Source of the DNA: Brachynemurus nebulosus
Lineage: Eukaryota; Arthropoda; Insecta; Neuroptera; Myrmeleontidae
Assembly (NCBI GenBank): GCA_035578155.1
Contig: JAPWDM010000035.1
Location: 1,985,001-2,049,000, forward strand
DNA: 64,000 nt
Reading direction: 5' to 3'
Shown: positions 20,012 to 31,998 of the stretch, one piece after another
Layout of the letters: the number at the start of each line of letters is the position of its first letter
Position numbering within the stretch: position 1 is the first letter of the stretch
Program-made: the position numbers and the translations under genes
Notes under the pieces: generated by a model
What the model was told of the DNA's origin: nothing
The model's database searches: none
Seen by the model: the letters and a program-made list of their open reading frames with translations, nothing else

Positions 20012-20127
20012 AATTTTAATTTCAAATATTATCGAGTGCTTGTGAGACACTACTACGTATGACAAACTTTTGTTTGCATTTCAACACACGCAGTATTGAT
20101 ATGTTCACTGATCGTTCAGCTAAACTG
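20012..20127 (+). repeat. 116-bp direct repeat, copy 2
   Basis: See copy 1 at 19655. It is directly followed by the second SINE. Confidence 0.9.
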
Positions 20128-20181
20128 GGATCGTTGGTGTAGAGGTTAGCACGTTCAATCACTTTGTGATTTTTAATTTAC
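20127..20181 (+). mobile_element. SINE copy with internal deletion
   Basis: Starts GGGATCGTTGGTGTAGAGGT, keeps the A box, then jumps directly to the tail TTCAATCACTTTGTGATTTT. The anticodon and B-box half is missing, so it cannot be a pol III gene. Confidence 0.65.
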
Positions 20182-21092
20182 TATGTCTAATGTTATCAAC
20201 CTGTTATGAAACTTTATAGTTTCTGTCCAATAAGTGACGACTATTGTATTACAAAAACTTCATCTGGTTCCTAAGTTCTTACAGTAGTAGTAAATTTACC
20301 TATGGTGTCCAAAACTTTTTACATGCTAGTGTATGCGTAGGTGAAGAGCACTCATTGATTCATTTTATAATAATGCTAGGAATAATTAATTGTTTTTAAT
20401 ACTGGTAAGCCTGGTAAGGTATAAAAATAAATAGGTCAGTATAGTTAGTTGGTGCAGCTTATCTTTTTATATGTACATACAACATACATGTTGCCTTATC
20501 TAGCTTATTTCTCTGTTTGCGAATATATTGTCTTCACTGAATAAATGATAATCTGTTTGCGAATGTTTATAGCTGTTCCACGTATTTTTGTGTTTCTATA
20601 TAAATACACATAAAAAATGACTGCAAGTAAAGAACTTTTAGTTAGCATTATGTCGTTCGTAATAATCTCTAATCAAAAAAGAAAAAACAGATTTTGGATA
20701 TCTAATTTTTTTTTTTAAAACAAGAAGTTCTATACAGTTATTAACAAACCTAAAAACAAACCTTAGGAGCGGTTTATTTCAAAATATTTACCGTATGTCA
20801 TCGGAAGATTTAAAATTTTTAATTTCCTAAATTAGCCCAAAAATTTGTAAACGGGATATTAACTACAGAGACTGTATACCCGTCGAATATCTAGATTAGC
20901 GATAATATTTTTTAGATACGAGAGATTCTTACAAAAGCTTTATTTATGTATCTTTTTCGAATTTCGAGGCAGTTAATTAAAATAATAATTCCCGAAGTAT
21001 GCACAGTATTCTTCTTCGGCCTTTCCACTTCTGAACGGCGAGAGTAGAGAATTCCACACATTCTGCTTTTTAATTTTATTATAATAATAGAG
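20182..21092. other. AT-rich non-coding DNA
   Basis: No gene or repeat recognised. Confidence 0.5.
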
Positions 21093-21511
21093 TAAGATCC
21101 CAGGGCCCCCAGACTTTACTTATTTTTTAATGTAGAAAATATATACAGTAGGGTAGTATACTCGTGTATACAGTCAACATATACATACCTGCTACATTGG
21201 CCCGACGACCAATTTTCAGGTATCAAGTACTAAAGGTAAAGAAAAATATACTCACTTTACTTACAGCTCGAGGATTAATTGTTAGTTATTTTATAGAAAA
21301 TATCATAAATAATTTTAAAACAATACTCCCAGACCGTGCCTGTTGGCCAAAAACGGTTTAAATATTGAAAGAAATTAACATATCCTTACTTACAGTCAGC
21401 GACTTGGCTTTTATATATATATTTAAGGGGTTATTTAATTATATCCTGTTAGCTGCCAGACTAATCGTAGCGGCAAAACATCCCCTAAGCGCATTTAAAA
21501 TGTCGCTGTGG

Positions 21512-22054
21512 GAAAGAGAGTAAAAGAGTATTAACGGGCGCTTTAATGTGAGCGAGATAACTATGGGCAGCATCTCTCCCCCCTATTTCCGCAGTTTACT
21601 CATTCCGCATCACTTTAATATTTGGCAAACGAAATTTCAACTTCTGTTTCAAAAATGTTTCCAACGATATTCCATACAATAGAGTACGAAGGAAAAAATA
21701 CTCTCCTAAAATTTTTTTTTTTTAATTATCCGTTTCAATTCTTATTTATTGGGTTGTGCAAAAATGAAAATACCAATAAACTATAAAATGTAAAATCTCT
21801 GAATTATATCCTGATAAAAATGTTAGCTTCTTTGAAATATATTAAATACAAAAAATTAAAAATACCAGTAGGTAATCTATAAAATGTAAAATTTCTGAAT
21901 TATATCCTGATACAAATATTAGTTTCTTTGAAATATATTAAATACAAAACTTTTCTCCGTAAATCAACCACAAAAACCCGAAAATTCTTATAGATTTAAC
22001 GTTATTCTGCAATAATTAGATAATAAGAAAATATTCAATTATTACGTAAGCCTT
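21512..22054. other. Non-coding interior, small direct repeat
   Basis: Contains two copies of a ~100-bp direct repeat (AATTATATCCTGATAAAAAT at 21801 and AATTATATCCTGATACAAAT at 21898, each followed by TTTCTTTGAAATATATTAAA). No gene. Confidence 0.5.
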
Positions 22055-24110
22055 AGGGGAGATACGCAATGAAACGGACATTTAAGTTTGATGCAGATTT
22101 TTTATTAGAAAAATAATTTTTTTAAGAAAAATCAACAATACTACCAATATCTCTATGTATTTTACTCACATAAACTAAAACGTTTTTTCCCAAAATAATA
22201 ACAGAAAATTCATGGAAATCATTTAAAAAAAAATCATTTTTGTCCGTTTCATGACAGCTTACGTTCTGAAAAGGACGCTGGGTGTGATGAAACGGACAAC
22301 AGCTATACTAAATGAACATAATTAAATTAAAATTAAATAAAATCTTAATTAAATATATTCTGTAATCAACATACAATATATTATATCTAATTGTAAGTAT
22401 TTTTAACCCATTAGGGCCCGCCGTACATGCTTGTGTACACTTTTTTTATTTAAAACATATTCTACTTAAAAAAGTAACTTCAAAGTTTTATCAAATTAAC
22501 ATTCTGCGTGAAAAGTCTCTGTTGTTGGGGATAATTCCACCGATCGTACACGGCTCTGTACACGTGTAGAAATAATAGAGGTGAAAATTTTTTTCCCATC
22601 ATTTTCTATATTTATATCATTGAAACGGACGTCTGTTTCAATGCTCCGACACCTGTCCGATTCAGTGCGTAACTAACCTTAAAATTAATTTGACAAAATA
22701 AGCTTGCTTAAAATAACATTTTGAAAAGTAACTTAATGTCAATGTTTGACTAAAATATATACAACATCATATAAATCATCCAAAATACAGTAAGTTTAAT
22801 ACCTTACCTTTGGGAATTTATTCAAAAGATTACTTTTTTTTACTTTTTTACAACAAAATCTCTTATGATGCATACAATTAAAACAAGTAGTTTCTGGTAA
22901 CTGTCATCTTTATCCTCCTCATTCCAAATAAAATTTTTTCTTTCAAATTTTTGATTTTTTGTAAAATTTATGTTCATTACTATTAAAAGAAATAAAAAAA
23001 CCACATTGTTTTTTTTTTGTTTTTGTTACTGAAAATACTTGATGTCGACTATAGTAGACATTTGGAATTACACTTACTCAATTTACATCTAAAACAATGT
23101 TAATTTCTTAAGAATTTATGGAAATAGTTGGCTAAGAAAACACAATAGATGAATGGAAAACATGTTTAATAACTACAAAATAATAATTATTGTAATGATA
23201 ATGAACATATGAGGGTTTATACATTTATAAGAGGGTTCACTTTCCAACATTTGGAAGCAGCCTTTTCCTCTAGAGTCACTTCATTGTCATAAACAACTTT
23301 TAAATTTCTCATGATAGCAAAAAATTGGTCTCTGGGCAAGATTGCAATTGAAAAAACCTTTGTTTTGGAATGATAGCACATTCTTGTCTTGGAAGTTCCA
23401 TTACGGACATATTGATGGAGGCACCAAAAAACCTTTTTGATTGCTCATTATTTGAAATTAGAGGGCGCCATTTTTTCAATATAGCCTTGATTGGCTTTTT
23501 CTGTAACCAGATTGAAAATATGTTCAGAAATGTACTTACTTACATAAACATATTTTTTTGATTGTTACGTAGCTGGTTTCCAAATGTCGACTATAGTAGA
23601 CATAAAAGTTTCTGGCGTTACTATGACAACCAAACTCATGAAATATTCTAAAGAAATATCTAATTTCCTTCTCTGGACATTCATAATAACATATTAACCC
23701 CCACATATTTGAAAATAATTTATTTGATATACTAAAAAAATTTTTACATGCACGAAGACGCTAAGGACTACCCTTTGTAGCGATGCGCTATTTTCAAACT
23801 GCTGTGGAATATCAATAATGAACGTGGATCCAACTGAAAAAAATTCTGTAATGTGCTGCTATCCATGAGGAAGACAGTGGTACTCCTGTCAGTGCTGTCA
23901 ACCCACTCTAAAGGGGTAATAAAAATTTCCTACGAAATATTGTTTTATGTCGACTATGGTCGACGGATGGAACGAGGAGGTTATTTTATAGCATAATCTT
24001 TGGAGGTCACTGCTGCTAACATCAAAGTTTGAATTTAATCGTTCAGTAACTTTCGATAAAACAGATACTGTCCGTTACAAAACGCGTCCGTTTCATTACG
24101 TATCTCCCCT
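22055..24110 (-). mobile_element. piggyBac-like element, decayed, nested
   Basis: The ends are inverted copies of AGGGGAGATACGCAATGAAA followed by CGGAC. The word TGAAACGGAC recurs inside at 22242 (reverse), 22288 and 22621, the last one head to head with an imperfect inverted copy; such subterminal copies are typical transposase-binding sites. A broken piggyBac-type transposase fragment lies at 23225-23558. A second palindromic word, GTCGACTATAGTAGAC, occurs near 23043, 23587 and, varied, 23949. No clean TTAA duplication is visible. It sits inside the TIR element at 21093-24598. Confidence 0.65.
23225..23558 (-). pseudogene. piggyBac-like transposase fragment
   Basis: Three consecutive pieces in different frames read like the N-terminal part of the piggyBac DDE transposase domain: ISEHIFNLVTEKANQGY, then EQSKRFFGASINMSVMELP, then LPRDQFFAIMRNLKVVYDN and KCWKVNP. 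These correspond to the family blocks (T)NxY, flGixixMsv..lP, mPRdrF..i.r.LkvvD and dKxwKvrP (family knowledge). One stop or frameshift follows NFK and another lies at the Cys-Tyr after LPRQE. The catalytic Asp residues are not found downstream, so the gene is dead. Confidence 0.7.
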
Positions 24111-24598
24111 ACATTAGACTATTAACAGGATTATTTTTAAGAAGCTGTATTGAAAAAGCACTTGATGACCATGCCCACGCTATTATGCTCACAGCGATAT
24201 TCTAAATGTGCTTAGGGGATGTTTGGCCGCAACGAGGTCTGGAAGCTAACAGAATATAATAAAATAACCCCTTAAATATCATATATAAAAGCCAAGTCGC
24301 TGACTGTAAGTAAGGATATGTTAATTTCTTTCAATATTTAAACCGTTTGGCCAACAGGCACGGTCTGGAAGTATTGTTTTAAAATTATTTATGATATTTC
24401 CTATAAAATAACTAAGAATTAATCCTCGAGCTGTAAGTAAAGTGAGTATATTTTTCTTTACCTTTAGTACCTGATACCTGAAAATTGGGCGCCGAACCAA
24501 GGTAGCAGGTATGTATATGTTGACTATATACACGAGTACTACCCTACTGTATATATTTTCTCCGTTAGAAAATAAGTAAGGTCTGGGGGCCCTGGGAT

Positions 24599-25440
24599 TT
24601 TGGACTATAAATTTTATTCGTAGTTAGCCACATTTCTGGTTTTGATATATAAAATTTGATTAATTGCAGAAATTTTTCATTATCTCCATCCATGTTATTT
24701 TTATTTCGTTTATTAATTTAAAATTACAATAATCCTTTTTAAAACACAAAGTCATGCTGTTATATTTGCAATAAAATAATATAAAACAAGAAATAGTTAT
24801 ATGAAGAATATATGTTGTTCTTATGTATTTCATATCACATACCGTCTCCACTAGAAAAACACAAAACGCACCAAACAACGAATTTCCTTTGATGTACCGA
24901 TTTTGGTCGGAACACTGACAAACATTAGCAAACAATTGCAAACATTTGTGACGATCGTTTCCACCAAAAAAATTTTGTGTTCGCAAACATTTACAAAAAT
25001 TTGCAAACAGTGTGCGCGCTTGGTTGATCCGCACCTCTAGGTGGATGTGGCAAATTTTTATGTGTTGTAAAAACTGCAGTAAAAATACCTTTACAAAAAT
25101 ACAATTTTTAAAGTGGCTACTCGTGTCTTTGGTTAAAAATGGTTTCAAATAGTTCGTACTAATATTGCACAGAGTGCATACGTTGGGTCAAGTAACTTGG
25201 CAGTGCACAGAAAACGAATTTAACACGTATACCTAATAGTAGGTAACAAAAAAGAAGAATTTGAACTTTTTTGGGGTGGCAAAATTTTAATTTTCTAGTT
25301 TTTTTACTAATTCCTCACATTGGCGAATTGGTAAAAAAAATATTGAACTATTAAAATGTAGTTTTCGTTATCAAAAATAACGATAATTTTAAAATGGACA
25401 ATATAATAAAGAAAAGGAAGGAAGGAAAGAAAACAATAAA
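24599..25440. other. Non-coding repeat-derived region
   Basis: An open frame at 24660-25148 (minus) overlaps a stretch with CGTCTCCACTAGAAAAACAC and GATCGTTTCCACCAAAAAAA. The GTTTCCAC words and repeated GCAAACATTTG units suggest the edge of a PIF/Harbinger-like element; this is only a family impression. The frame has no recognisable domain. Confidence 0.35.
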
Positions 25441-26111
25441 AACCTCATATATGATAGTCAGATTTCAGAAGCACTTAATAAGTAATATTCAATATTACTT
25501 AATAGTAATATTGAATATATGAAAATTAATATGTAATTTTAGAGAGTGACCAGCCCCACCCCTTTTCAGTGTTGCTCAAATTGAATTTTTAATTCGAGAA
25601 TTTCATTTCCACGTTATTCTAATTGTCTTAAACTATTTTCCACGAAAAAGAAGTTTTTTAATTACTTACATAATACGATTGTGTAGACACAGTCACCCCC
25701 TAGTTAACTACTACTCCTAGACTTAATATTAGAAAATTGAGCAAAAACCGGTCAATTCCATTTTTTACGTAGATTGTAAATCTGTAAGCAAAATTCTAAT
25801 ATTTTTTTTTTTCACCTCCTTTTTACAAAGTAATTCTCAACCACTCCTGTTGATGTAATTTAAGCAAATTCCATAAGTATCAGTGGATAGCTATTTTAAA
25901 AAGAGCAATACCGCCAACTTAAACTCTTCGTCTATCTCTTACCGTTTTCGAGATATTTGAAAAATCAAATTTTCATCCCAATTTTTGAAGGGATATTTTT
26001 CACTTCTTCAAACTGTTTCTCCACCGATAATGTTGCTTATATTTTAGTGTTCGACAACATATCATAGTTTTATCAAAATCGATGGGACGGCCTTGGGATT
26101 TTTACTTGTTA
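25441..26111. repeat. Single arm of the 1.5 kb foldback family
   Basis: Matches the right arm (49820-50513) of the palindrome at 49028-50513, from TCATATATGATAGTC through ACGTTATTCTAATTGTCTTA to the terminal CTTGGGATTTTTACTTGT. The opposite arm is absent. It is more diverged than the palindrome arms are from each other. Confidence 0.75.
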
Positions 26112-28696
26112 GAACATTGAAGTTCTATTTATGAAATATAGAACCTTTAATAAAATTAATTAATTATAGTTTTTAGAAGATAAAACTTTGATCTTTGATT
26201 TTTACATTTTTTTTTTAAGTTTTAATTAAATTTAAATTTGTGTGTGTAGACAATACAATGTAGAGCTCAAAATTACTAATAATATAAAAGGATTGATCTG
26301 AGTCTATTATTATCACTGACTGTTTCATTTCTATAAAGCAGTAAAACCCTATGGCAAGCGATTGCATTTAGCTAGTAACTAAAGACGGTACACTTTCCGT
26401 ATCTCAGTTACACTAGTTACACTGCATAGCATAGAGACAGACGAAGTATAGATCTACAGAAATAATACAGTAAAAGCGTCACCAAAAACGATACAACCGT
26501 GAATTTTGGGTAGGCAGTGATTTTTTTTCTGAAATTCGTAAAAGGGTCTGTGATGAATGTAAAACTGAGTTTTCGGGACTGGGAGTGTTACAGTTTAGCT
26601 GCATCTTGGAAAAAGGTGAAATAAATTTTTCGATTATCTCTGTAACCATAAGTCCGTAACCGTAAAAATTTTGTAAGGATCATTTTTATAGGAAATTTTA
26701 TTTTCTATAATTTTTATTTGAAACTTTTTATCGAAAAATTGGTATTAGAAAAGTTATTCCTAAGAAAGAATAAAATATTTAGGGATGGAAAACTTTGAGG
26801 GGTTGTAACTTTTCTATTTTTAACCCGACGAGATTAGTGCTTATTATATTTTTCATAGAGAATTTCTTCACGAACAATTTGATGTATTAACTTTTATTAT
26901 TTACCTCACAGTTATCGAGTTTGCGCGTTGTAAAGATGAGCAAGTGAGATATAAAACTAAATAAAACTCATCACATTTATTTTGAAACATTTATTATTAT
27001 TATTATTTATTACTATTTTTATATTTTAGTTTATTTCGATTAAGTAATACGTCAAGAAAATTATATTTAACAGTTCTTCATACCACCTGCATATCCTTGT
27101 AGCACCTTTATTTTGAAAGCTGGTATTTTAATTGGTGTATTTTAAATTTTCGTATTCAAAAAAACCAACTATTTATATTTGGGTAATAAGAACGTCTTAA
27201 AAATTTTATTAAGCTATGGCCAAATAAAGTTCTACAGTAAAGAATTGTAATTTTTTAAAATTTTGTATGATCCATTCTACTAATAAATGTATGTTTCAAG
27301 TGGTAACAAAAATTAAACGAAAATAGAAAATATAATTCATACCAGTGAGGGAATAACATTTTATTTATTCATTCTTTTTCTGAGTGCGATACAACATTAG
27401 TACCAGTACTAAAGAATACAAATAATAGAAACAAATACCAGTACTAGACAAAAATGAAACTGGAACTGACTCTCCTTCAGTGTTATCTGTGAACCTAGAC
27501 AAAACTTCGATCTCAATGCTCGTTTAACGAGCATTTAGAAATATCTATTAGGGACTATCCAACAATACTATTACTGATAATGAAGTTTCTTGACATTAAC
27601 CATAACTTGGACAGGTCCAGCGAGAGGGGCAGCCGGGATTCTAGCCACGGAGTCCGGGCCAAAAAAGAGGGTCTGGATCCATTAATAAGAAACTCAGGAA
27701 AAGTATATAAGTGTTTTTTTGCTCGTCCACTGTACTTTTGGGAAAAATTTGTGAAAACTTTTTTTTGCCCTGTCATGTTTCCCCACGACCCTGAACCTGA
27801 GTAATCAAAACGTAGAAAATATAAATTAAACTAGTGTCAAAATTTGTGAATTAGACTTACGGGAGAAATCACTTCAAAAGAACATGCATCTAAGACTATG
27901 CCTCAACTAAAACAAATAGAATATAAACAAAAAAAGAAAAAACAAATACTTAGAATAATAGAAACAATTAAAAATGAAATAGTAACCAAAATAAAATTTC
28001 AAAAATTGATTTTCGAGATTTAAAAATTAAACAATTTTATCTTTGTAGAGATTGCTTATACATAGTTAAACAATTGAATTTTGTAAACAGTTTTTACAAA
28101 AACATTAATAATTGCTTGCACAGATAATTAACAGTTTTGAAAAGAAAGGCTTCAAGCACTACGGATAGTGCGCAAAAGAGTTAATACGTAGTATATATTT
28201 TTAGTAATGTCATGTTTTTGAGACTTTTCCGCATTGTTATACATTACTTATATTATAATTTCAATAATTTAATTTTGTAATACATTGTTCCCTTAAATCA
28301 GAGAAAAAAGTGGCGTTTTTGTTAAACAAATACAAATGGATGAGATTTATTATGGATACTTAAGCTGTTAAAATAAATATTACGACAGAGTGATTTTAAG
28401 CGCCAGGGTGGTGTTGAAAGGTGTTGAATTTCAAGTTAATATGTAATATCTGATTTTTCTCAATTCATACTATTATAACAAAAGAAAAAAAAGTAAAACA
28501 ATATTGGCCTTTTATCTAACTTTTCAAAAGTATTTGAAAAAGTTATGCATTCGAGATTAGTTAATTTTCTAGTTAATATGCATTCGAGATTAGTTAAGCA
28601 ATAACATTAAAAATAAGTGTCAAAATGGTTTTATTTTAGCAGACGTAATAATGAAAGTGTTGCCGGTCTTTGTTTAGACCTTAGCAAAGCTTTTTA
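26112..28696. other. AT-rich non-coding DNA
   Basis: No gene. At 27605-27800 lies a GC-richer patch (GCCGGGATTCTAGCCACGG) open on both strands for about 73 codons without recognisable domains. The rest is plain AT-rich sequence. Confidence 0.45.
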
Positions 28697-28818
28697 GTCG
28701 AATTTTCTCCGAAAAATTAGACTTATACAGTCTATACGATAAGAGCTGCGAGAGGCGAGACCAGGGGCGCTATCCGTTTTCGGACCCGTAGAACACGATT
28801 ATGTAAAAAAAAAAGATG

Positions 28819-28911
<93 letters not shown>

Positions 28912-30379
28912 CCCGCAACCTTTTAATATGTGTAGGGCCCCCCTATGGAAGTTAAGAGATGAAATTTGATAAGTGGGGCTTATTCCGATGCACAACAATA
29001 CTATCAAAGTGGGGTCAAATTTTAGGCAAATTTTTTTTCGGACCCGACCTTTAAGGGGGTGGTGGGGGGCGGAAAAGCAATAAAACTTTTCCAAACCGGT
29101 TTTAAATAATGTTTCGGTCAATTATCTACAACATCTCCAAAATTCAGCTTCCTAGGATGATATGGTGGGAGTAGAGGGGGGAAAAACGATTTTCGCTGGA
29201 TCTAACAGGCCCCCAGCCCCCCAGAATTAACGTAGAGGGTTGAAATTTGGTGTGTTGATAAAGTTTGTACCTAGGTTGTGCTTTTTGGAGGTTTTAATAT
29301 TTTACCCCCACCCCCCTCATTTTTAAGCTACAATTTCATGCATTTTCGACGTTTTCGAAGTTTGTACCACTCGCACAGGTCACCCGAATAAACCTAGAGG
29401 GCTGAAATTTTGTATTCGGATTGAGTTAGTATCAAGGGGGTGCCTTTTGGGGGTCTCGACTTTTAACCCCTACCCCCACCATTTTTATACCCAAAAGAAC
29501 ATGATTTTTCTTGTTTTTTAACAGTTTCGTTCGGGTCAAAATCTCCCCAAATAAACCTAGAGGGCTGAAATTTGGTGTACAGGTTAAGCTAATAGCCAGA
29601 CACTGTTTTTTGGAGGTTTCAACTTTTAACCCTTACCCCCACGATTTTGACGCCAATATTTCCTTAATTTTTTTGCTTGTTTTCTAACACGTCTAGAGAC
29701 TCCATAAGGAAACCTAGAGGGCTGAAATTTTGTACGTGTATTCAGTTAGTATCCAGCTAGTACCTTGTAGGGAGTCCGCATCACTTTTCCCCCCACTTCT
29801 CCCATTTTTACATCGGAATTGAATGCTATTGTTAAATGTGTTTTAAAAGCATTATGTTTATTCTAAATACAAGTAGGCGAATAGTAATTTTAAAAAATTT
29901 AAAAAAAAGTGAACTTACTTTTATGACAAATGAAATACATACATATTAAGTAATTTAAAAATGTTATTAAAGTCACTGTTTATTTATAAATTAGGAATTT
30001 TGGATTTTTAGTATTTATAAAATAGAAATTTTGGATTTTTTTGGAAAGAAAAAATATCTTTATAAAGGCCTTCCAGTTTACTATTTAAGGTCCTTTTTTA
30101 ATTTTTAAAACTAAAACATAAAGGCAATTAGCGGATAAACATGGGCAGGAATGTCCTCGTACGAATTGTGTTGGCTTTTTTTCTGCTACCTGTTTTCGGC
30201 ACAAAATTGAAATTTACTGAGATACAGCCCTTAAATACTTAAAACCTTTTTTTAAAGCCTCGATCAGCCGAACACTCATCACCAGTTTTGAAACCAACAA
30301 AATGACAATTCGGTTGTAGACTTTCAATCACATTTCGCTTGTAGACATTCAATACCGAAGATGAAGGGGAAAATTCGAC
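28697..30379. repeat. Composite repeat, copy 1
   Basis: Homologous along its length to 54976-57747. Starts GTCGAATTTTC and ends GAAAATTCGAC, so it has short terminal inverted repeats. Components in order: a conserved ~90-bp left end (TTATACAG, TATCCGTTTTCGG); a TA microsatellite (28822-28908) at a fixed position; a block with GGGCCCCCCTATGGAAG; a ~160-bp tandem array (29232-29830); an AT-rich part. A GC-rich hairpin follows directly at 30382-30407. No open frame of interest. Superfamily unknown. Confidence 0.75.
29232..29830. repeat. ~160-bp degenerate tandem array
   Basis: Four units anchored by CTAGAGGGCTGAAATTTTG-like words at 29232, 29394, 29557 and 29714 (spacing 162, 163, 157). Each unit continues with GTTAGTATCCAG-, TTTGGGGGTCTC- and ACCCCTACCCCCACCATTTT-like blocks. 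The same array occurs at about 55490-56060. Confidence 0.75.
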
Positions 30380-30381
30380 TA

Positions 30382-30407
30382 CCGTGATGGGGCCCCGCTG
30401 CTCACGG
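30382..30407. other. GC-rich hairpin at the composite repeat end
   Basis: CCGTGA/TCACGG stem enclosing the palindrome GGGGCCCC. Also present at 58037-58062 and, eroded, near 57750-57775, always directly after AATTCGACT. Confidence 0.7.
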
Positions 30408-30487
30408 CGTTTTTTCTTATTATGGTTAAGCGTTTAAGCCACTCAGGCTATATACGCTTGTACAATACGTAGATACTATTAAATATA

Positions 30488-31440
30488 AATATGTATATGT
30501 ATGATGATGATACTAATTTAGTTTTTAGTAATCGTAGTTTCAGTGACTTAGTATTAAATATTGAACGCGCCTTTACAAGTTTACAAAATTGGTTCAATTC
30601 CGATGCGCTTAATCTTAATATAGACAAGACACAGTTAATATGTTTCTCAAGCCGAAAAATCAAGGATACCGTAATAGATATTAAAAACTACCAAATCACA
30701 GCTGTAGAAAATGTTAGTTTCTTGGGTGCACACTCTGTCTTTAATTAAGAAGCTAAGTTCTTATACTTTTCTTCTTCGGTCCCTCTCGTGCATTTCTAGC
30801 ATTGATACAACGCTTACAGCCTACTATGCATTAATACTGATTGAGATTTGGCATTATATTTTAGGGTTTCCCTTGTAACTTTACAGACGTATTTAAGGCT
30901 CAAAAGTGATTCATTCGCGCAATATTTAAGTTGAAAACCAGGGACTCTTGCAGCAACTTCTTTAAAAAATATATAATCTTTACTCTTGTTTCGTTGTGCA
31001 TATATGAATCTGCAATTTTTGTTAGGAGAAATTCTAACTATTTTAATGACGGTACGCTGGTATATTCACATGAAACTAGATATAAAAACATGTTACGTAA
31101 ACCTTATTCCAATAAATCTGTAATTCACAACTATGTAAATTTTAAACTAATTGATATTTTCAATGCCTTACCTGGCGGCATTAAACGTGTCCCAAACATG
31201 ACAACTTTTAAAAGAAATTTGAAAGAATTTCTGCTGGCAAAATGTTACTATAAAATTGGTGATTTTTTCTGTGGATCCTAAACTTTGTTGTACCTATCTA
31301 ATTTTTTTAATCTATTGTACCTATTTTTAGTAAATTGTATTTTGTATAATTTATTATATTTTGTATTTTTTGTATGACGTATTCAACGCTCATGGCATTT
31401 TATTGAATAAAAAATATTATTATTATTATTATTACTATTA
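30488..31440 (+). pseudogene. 5'-truncated LINE (Jockey/CR1 group), 3' part
   Basis: Begins inside the reverse transcriptase at YDDDTNLVFSN (a degraded YADD box) and continues NIERAFTSLQNWFNSDALNL, LNIDKTQLICFSS and VSFLG (to about 30735). After frameshifts (30740-30930) the typical C-terminal end follows at 30931-31281: SHETRYKNMLRKPY, FNALPGGIKRVPNMTTFK and a final IGDFF. The stretch between reads in other frames as KLSSYTFLLRSLSCISSIDT. The 3' end at about 31415 is an (ATT)n microsatellite after AATAAAAAAT, as in CR1/L2-type LINEs. Several frameshifts make it inactive. Confidence 0.8.
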
Positions 31441-31737
31441 TTATTATAATAAAATAATTGTACTTCAAAATTAATATGTCATTTAAGAATCGACGATTTT
31501 TTAGTTACAATTTTTACCAACTTATTTTTGTAAAAAAGTATTTAGGTAACTTCCCAAACAGGGTTTGGAAACTGGGCCGTTACTGGTATATTACTGGGCC
31601 ATACATCTGAATTAATGGCCAATGATTGGCGCCATTAACGGTCAATTAATGGATGTCTACTGGATGATAACATCGGACCTGTAACTGGCACGATAATTGG
31701 TCGATTATCGTATTTGTAATCAGGCCATTAATGGCTG

Positions 31738-31998
31738 GAAAAAAATAATTCAGGCCCATTAATGGCTAAAAATTAAAAGTATCAGGCCCATTAATGGTTA
31801 AAAATTAAAAATATCAGGCCCATTAATGGTTAAAAATTAAAAATTTGAGGCCCATTAATGGCTAAAAAATTAAAAAATCCTGGCCCATTAACGGCTAATA
31901 AATTAAAATGCTCAGCGCCATTAATGGTTAAAAAATTAAAAAACTTAGGCCCATTAATGGCTAAAAAATTAAGAAACCCAGGCCCATTAATGGCTAAA
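31738..31998. repeat. ~31-bp minisatellite with ATTAATGG core
   Basis: About eight units of AGGCCCATTAATGGCTAAAA followed by an A/T spacer; the core CCATTAATGG is a perfect palindrome. Confidence 0.85.

Larger units (their letters stand above)
21093..24598. mobile_element. 3.5 kb element with ~410-bp terminal inverted repeats
   Basis: Left TIR 21093-21511 and right TIR 24193-24598 are inverted, about 90% similar by eye, and start CCCAGGGCCCCCAGAC. Shared blocks include CAGTAGGGTAGTATACTCG, GGTATCAAGTACTAAAGGTA and the inner CATCCCCTAAG. A 65-codon frame in each TIR (21164-21361 and its mirror) is probably chance. No transposase of its own is seen; the interior is largely the piggyBac-like element at 22055-24110. 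Superfamily unknown. Confidence 0.75.

Noticed and set aside
24660..25148. 162-codon frame on the minus strand
   Set aside because: Overlaps repeat-like GCAAACATTTG units, no domain; at most a transposon edge.
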